From JAKAVN01 sp963796565 (GTDB lineage Bacteria; Desulfobacterota; Binatia; Binatales; Binataceae): a stretch of DNA of 64,000 nt. A program made the translations under genes and the position numbers. A model generated the notes under the pieces. That model had not been told where the DNA came from and did not search any database. It saw nothing but the letters and a program-made list of their open reading frames with translations. Below are positions 63,063 through 64,000 of this stretch, in pieces (within the stretch, counting starts at the first letter, position 1; every line of letters starts with the position of its first letter). The DNA lies in assembly GCA_963796565.1 (NCBI GenBank), contig CAWCMA010000011.1:186001-250000 (forward strand), in the 5' to 3' direction.

Positions 63063-64000
63063 ATGTATTACTCGTACTTCGGTCTGAATGCCGCGCCATT
63101 TCAGCTCACCCCTACCCAGGGTATGCCATTTCTCGGGCGTACGCATCGCGAGGCCCTGGCCGCGCTCGAATGGGGAATGACTGATCCGAACGGGTTTGCG
63201 CTTCTGATCGGCGAGCCCGGGACTGGCAAAACCTCGCTCATCCTGACTCTGACGGAGGCGGATCACGCGGGCATCCGCGTGATTCATATCAATCGGCCGA
63301 TAGCATTCAAGGAAATCGTACACTTGATCGCAAGCGAGGCTGGCATCGCGGAATGCGACGAGCCCTCGATGGAATTCATGCAGTCGTTCCGCGAACGTAT
63401 GGCTTTCCAGAAGCTCCGGCCTGTAATCATCATCGACGAAGCGCAAGGCCTGGCGGACGAGACCCTCGAAAGCCTGCGGCTGTTAGCCAATGATGCCGCG
63501 GACGGACGGTTTGCCTTGCAGATGATTTTGGTCGGTCAGCCCGATCTGCTGAATCGGCTCAAACGCTCACCACTGCGAGCGTTGGACCAGCGTATCAGCA
63601 CGCGCGCCGTGCTGAAGCGTCTCGAGCGTAGCGAGGTCCACGATTATATCGATCATAGACTGCAGATTTGTGGCTCCAGCGCGGCGCAACTTTTCAGCGC
63701 CGCCGCGATGCGCGCTCTGACACGGCGCGGGTCACGCATTCCACGCGAAATCAATTTGCTCTGTCATAATTCGCTCATTCTTGCGTACGCCGCCGGGCGG
63801 GACCGTGTGGACGCATCCATGGTGCGAGCGGCGGCCGCGGAATACGAGACCCAGGCCCGGTCGATAGGCCGCTCCGGCTTGGGCGGCTTCTTCGACCGTC
63901 TGCGCAATTTTCAGAATTTGTCCCGCGGCGGTTTGGTAATAGCTACATTGCTGGGCGGAGCGGCATTAGGCTGGCCGCTGGCCGCGCATACGCGGGCGGC
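63063..64000 (+). CDS. ExeA/GspA-like AAA ATPase, partial (runs off right edge)
   Basis: A frame open from ATG at 63063 to the end of the window gives at least 312 residues. It begins MYYSYFGLNAAPFQLTPTQG. Walker A is GEPGTGKTSLIL, and Walker B is VIIIDEAQGL. ALDQRISTRAVLKRLER and RRGSRIPREINLLCHNSLIL follow as in ExeA-type ATPases found in EPS and exosortase loci. A likely transmembrane segment lies at about residues 291-307 (LVIATLLGGAALGWPLA). It starts 3 bases after the chain-length gene and so is co-transcribed. The C-terminal part lies beyond the window. Confidence 0.9.
   Translation, partial: MYYSYFGLNAAPFQLTPTQGMPFLGRTHREALAALEWGMTDPNGFALLIGEPGTGKTSLILTLTEADHAGIRVIHINRPIAFKEIVHLIASEAGIAECDEPSMEFMQSFRERMAFQKLRPVIIIDEAQGLADETLESLRLLANDAADGRFALQMILVGQPDLLNRLKRSPLRALDQRISTRAVLKRLERSEVHDYIDHRLQICGSSAAQLFSAAAMRALTRRGSRIPREINLLCHNSLILAYAAGRDRVDASMVRAAAAEYETQARSIGRSGLGGFFDRLRNFQNLSRGGLVIATLLGGAALGWPLAAHTRA

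Overview
The window is 64 kb of high-GC, gene-dense bacterial chromosome with about 53 protein-coding genes. I found no rRNA, tRNA, CRISPR array, insertion sequence or prophage. The gene content is acetyl-CoA carboxylase, 2-oxoacid:ferredoxin oxidoreductase, many acyl-CoA, hot-dog and crotonase enzymes, LLM-class (probably F420-dependent) oxidoreductases, GlgE and TreYZ glucan/trehalose enzymes, and a group 3b-like NiFe hydrogenase. This suggests a free-living soil or groundwater bacterium of an uncultured lineage. Candidatus Binatota would fit, but the sequence alone cannot fix the phylum.

Layout. 1-1763: end of accB and all of accC. 1885-9262: a cupin, a secreted DUF1573 protein, a sedolisin peptidase, a Fic protein with a small coupled frame upstream, a small Cys-rich secreted protein, a YiiX-like papain-fold hydrolase and a small unknown. 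9371-13857: a hairpin and a 24-bp palindrome, then rhodanese, cobalamin adenosyltransferase, MBL hydrolase, ligA and acylphosphatase. 13983-16946: korA-korB with a strong terminator. 17071-20105: an acyl-CoA dehydrogenase with two half-size MaoC genes, divergent from a crotonase. 20125-27783 (minus): treY-treZ behind an isomerase/thioesterase/MaoC/amidohydrolase gene set. 27954-35561 (plus): glgE, a treS-maltokinase fusion and glgB. 35669-43257: a SnoaL-like protein with a Lys/Ala tail, nitronate monooxygenase, two LLM oxidoreductases around an acyl-CoA dehydrogenase-SDR pair, and a HI0933-type flavoprotein. 43323-53549 (minus): a ten-gene hydrogenase operon. 53674-56250: an amino-acid-oxidase-like flavoprotein and an LssY_C protein. 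56402-64000: two secreted beta-helix paralogues divergent from a polysaccharide export locus (Wza-like, Wzz/GumC-like, ExeA-like ATPase) that runs off the right edge.

How the genes work together. Two trehalose systems sit back to back. GlgE, TreS-Mak and GlgB interconvert trehalose, maltose-1-phosphate and branched alpha-glucan. TreY-TreZ turn alpha-glucan back into trehalose. The hydrogenase operon carries all four structural subunits and all six Hyp factors, and the endopeptidase is fused to HypF, so one transcript could make a mature NAD(P)-linked enzyme. Junctions inside these operons are very tight, with repeated 4-base ATGA overlaps.
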